From: Gambelia wislizenii
Lineage: Eukaryota; Chordata; Lepidosauria; Squamata; Crotaphytidae
DNA: 64,000 nucleotides
Direction of reading: 5' to 3'
Assembly (NCBI GenBank): GCA_030847615.1
Contig: JAUMIR010000005.1
Span: 165,630,596 to 165,694,595, forward strand
This document shows, piece by piece, positions 62,248 through 64,000 of this stretch. The notes under the pieces were generated by a model, which was given only the letters and a program-made list of their open reading frames with translations, searched no databases and had not been told where the DNA came from. The stretch's first letter is position 1; each line of letters begins with the position of its first letter. The translations under genes and the position numbers were made by a program.

Positions 62248-64000
62248 AGGGCCAAAACCTGAGACCACATGGGTTCTGGTGATGTGATTGGGGAGAGGAC
62301 ACTCCTTGTGATATCTTGTAGGCAGGGCAGGTATGGGTCAGGAGGGAAGCTAGAGCTGGTTTGGTGCCAGCTGATTTTGGAAATGTGGGCATGAGGGCAA
62401 TGAACATAGAATTTGGGTTTAAAATATATATATAGTATGGCAACTCAAAGCCAAAAGTGAGGGAAGGGAAAAATTTTTTGATTGGCTGGGCAGATGGGAA
62501 AATGCACACAGTAGTGGTAGCAATTATCTCTGTTTCCTCTTTGAAGCAGACATGAAACATGGGAGTTTTAGCAAACCCAGTGCTGATGTTGCTGCCAGAG
62601 CTCATACTTCAAGAAAGCTCATGAATTTCAGAACTGGCACTCTACTTCATATCTTGCTCCAAATGGAAGCATGTCCCCCAAGGAGAACAAATTCACCGAG
62701 GAGAATAACATTTACCCTCTCCTCATTCTCCTCTCACAGCTGGCTTTTGGGCATTCTGATGTTACACATATGCAACATGCATAAAAACACCTTCATGCTG
62801 AGCCACTGGCACCTAATGGAAATGTATGACATCTCACATCAACAAATGAAATTTCTTCCATCTTCTTGTTTTATGCCCCAAGATTATTTCCCCGCTTGGA
62901 GATGGAGAAGCAAAATATTTCCATGGTATTTTAGCCACTTCCCAAAGAACTGGCAACCCTATCAATTCATGACACCCTAGTACAGTGTTTTTGAGTTACT
63001 CAAAATACTTGAAATGCAACCCTCCCCAAAAAATTGGGATGAAAGGGGTGAAATGCCTCAGTCTATGTAGCAAGAAAATATATCTTGAATGTTATACCTA
63101 CTGTGCAGAGCACTTACATCAAAGAGTGCTTCTTAGTGGACTACTGGTGGCAAATATAATCTTTAAATTGGCCCTAGTAATACTGTCCTTTGGGGTTTTA
63201 GCTGATATGTAACTTTATACTATCTTGTTTTATGGCTTGCCAAATGATCAATTTATTTCAGTAGGCATTTCAGCATCCAGAGAAGTAATCCACAGGTGAG
63301 AAGCCCTTGGGTTTTTAATTTACCTTAACAACCTATGGCATGTTTAAGCCATTATAATAACATACAAATCTTATTTCCATAATCCACAGGAGAAGAAAAA
63401 ATAGGTTCTGATCTCTGGGGCAGCTTAAATAATATCAGGCAAGGAGGGGATTTGAAATTATAGATGAACTGAAAAGTGGAGAGAATTTTTATAAACATTT
63501 TCATCAGAGTTAAACAGTACAATATTTTTGGTGATTTGTTGATGATTCCTTCAGGGTAGAATGAAACCTGGTGCCTCCTTGCAGAAGAAAGACTGCCCCC
63601 CCCCAATCTCCTGCAAGATCCAGGAATAATCAGTGATCCAAACATTAAATTTCCTAAGTCCCTCTCTGGGTCTCGGTACCACTCTCCACTACCCAGTGAG
63701 CCACAGAAACAAGAAAACATGAGAAGGCAGGAAGGAATTTTAGGTCCCTTAGCAAAATACCCTGCTTAGTTGAAAGTGTTATTACCTGGAAGGATAGGGA
63801 AACTCAGTCAAGCACCTGTCTAGATTGGCCGAGAGATAGGGGTGAGCCCTTGTAGTCATCCCACAAGTGGGACAAATTTGCATGTGAAAGACATGAAATG
63901 TTCACCAACAACTGTGCATAGCTTAAAATAGGCTTTTGATTGAGCTGTGAGAGATGGGGGAAGGGGACCTTACTGTAGCTGCTTCTGATTATGCTATTTT
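62248..64000. other. No recognisable feature
   Basis: No coding homology was found. The longest open frames (minus 62246-62605, plus 62552-62980) overlap each other on opposite strands and have no domain. A C-run lies near 63596-63604. Confidence 0.45.

Noticed and set aside
62246..62605. 119-codon minus-strand open frame as a possible gene
   Set aside because: No domain, no homologue recognised, and it overlaps a plus-strand frame of similar length. Its end overlaps the L1 target-site duplication.

Overview
The window reads as non-coding vertebrate DNA, most likely from a squamate reptile (a lizard or snake). I found no host exon that I can support. Almost every meaningful reading frame belongs to a decayed transposable element. 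The squamate assignment is an inference from the mixture seen: tRNA-derived SINEs with the TGGTGTAGTGG and GGTGGCRCAGTGGTTAAATG heads, a 5S rRNA-derived SINE, CR1, L2 and L1 LINEs, a Penelope-like element, Tigger-type miniature DNA transposons with a CAGTTGTCCCT terminus, and several tyrosine-recombinase (YR) retrotransposons of the Ngaro/DIRS type.

Layout. Bases 1-9.7 kb hold two 3' fragments of one LINE family in opposite orientations (0.6-2.04 kb minus, 6.02-6.64 kb plus), a Tigger-like MITE carrying a nested insertion (3.7-4.43 kb), a tRNA SINE, a CR1 ORF1 fragment, an L2-type tail, a 5S-derived SINE and a GC-rich MITE. From 12.5 to 19.9 kb there are two YR retrotransposons: a short plus-strand remnant (12.56-13.80 kb), then a longer minus-strand copy A (14.34-19.85 kb) with gag, RT/RNase H and part of the recombinase. 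From 20 to 37 kb there are SINE, MIR, CR1 and L2 tails, a 333-bp palindromic element (27.5 kb), a Penelope-like GIY-YIG fragment (31.4 kb) and one intact MITE (34.35 kb). From 37.4 to 48.1 kb there is a non-autonomous YR-element derivative and then the best copy, B (41.14-48.1 kb, minus). Copy B preserves gag with a CCCH finger, RT, RNase H, a tyrosine recombinase and an SGNH hydrolase, although all are broken. Its gag is interrupted by a SINE and a CR1 fragment. From 52.5 to 54.5 kb there is a 5'-truncated L2 LINE. The rest is largely anonymous AT-rich DNA until an L1 fragment at 61.0-62.23 kb, which has clear target-site duplications and is itself interrupted by a second 329-bp palindromic element.

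How the parts relate. The five YR-element loci let their histories be read against each other. Copy A is an empty-site reference for the nested SINE/CR1 insertion in copy B, and copy B shows that copy A has lost about 0.8 kb. The most unusual signal is the pair of nearly full-length palindromic (foldback) elements at 27.5 and 61.3 kb. They share similar termini (GGACTTTATC and GGACTTTTTC), have similar length and carry no coding capacity. No virus, toxin gene, CRISPR array, tRNA gene or prokaryotic operon was seen.
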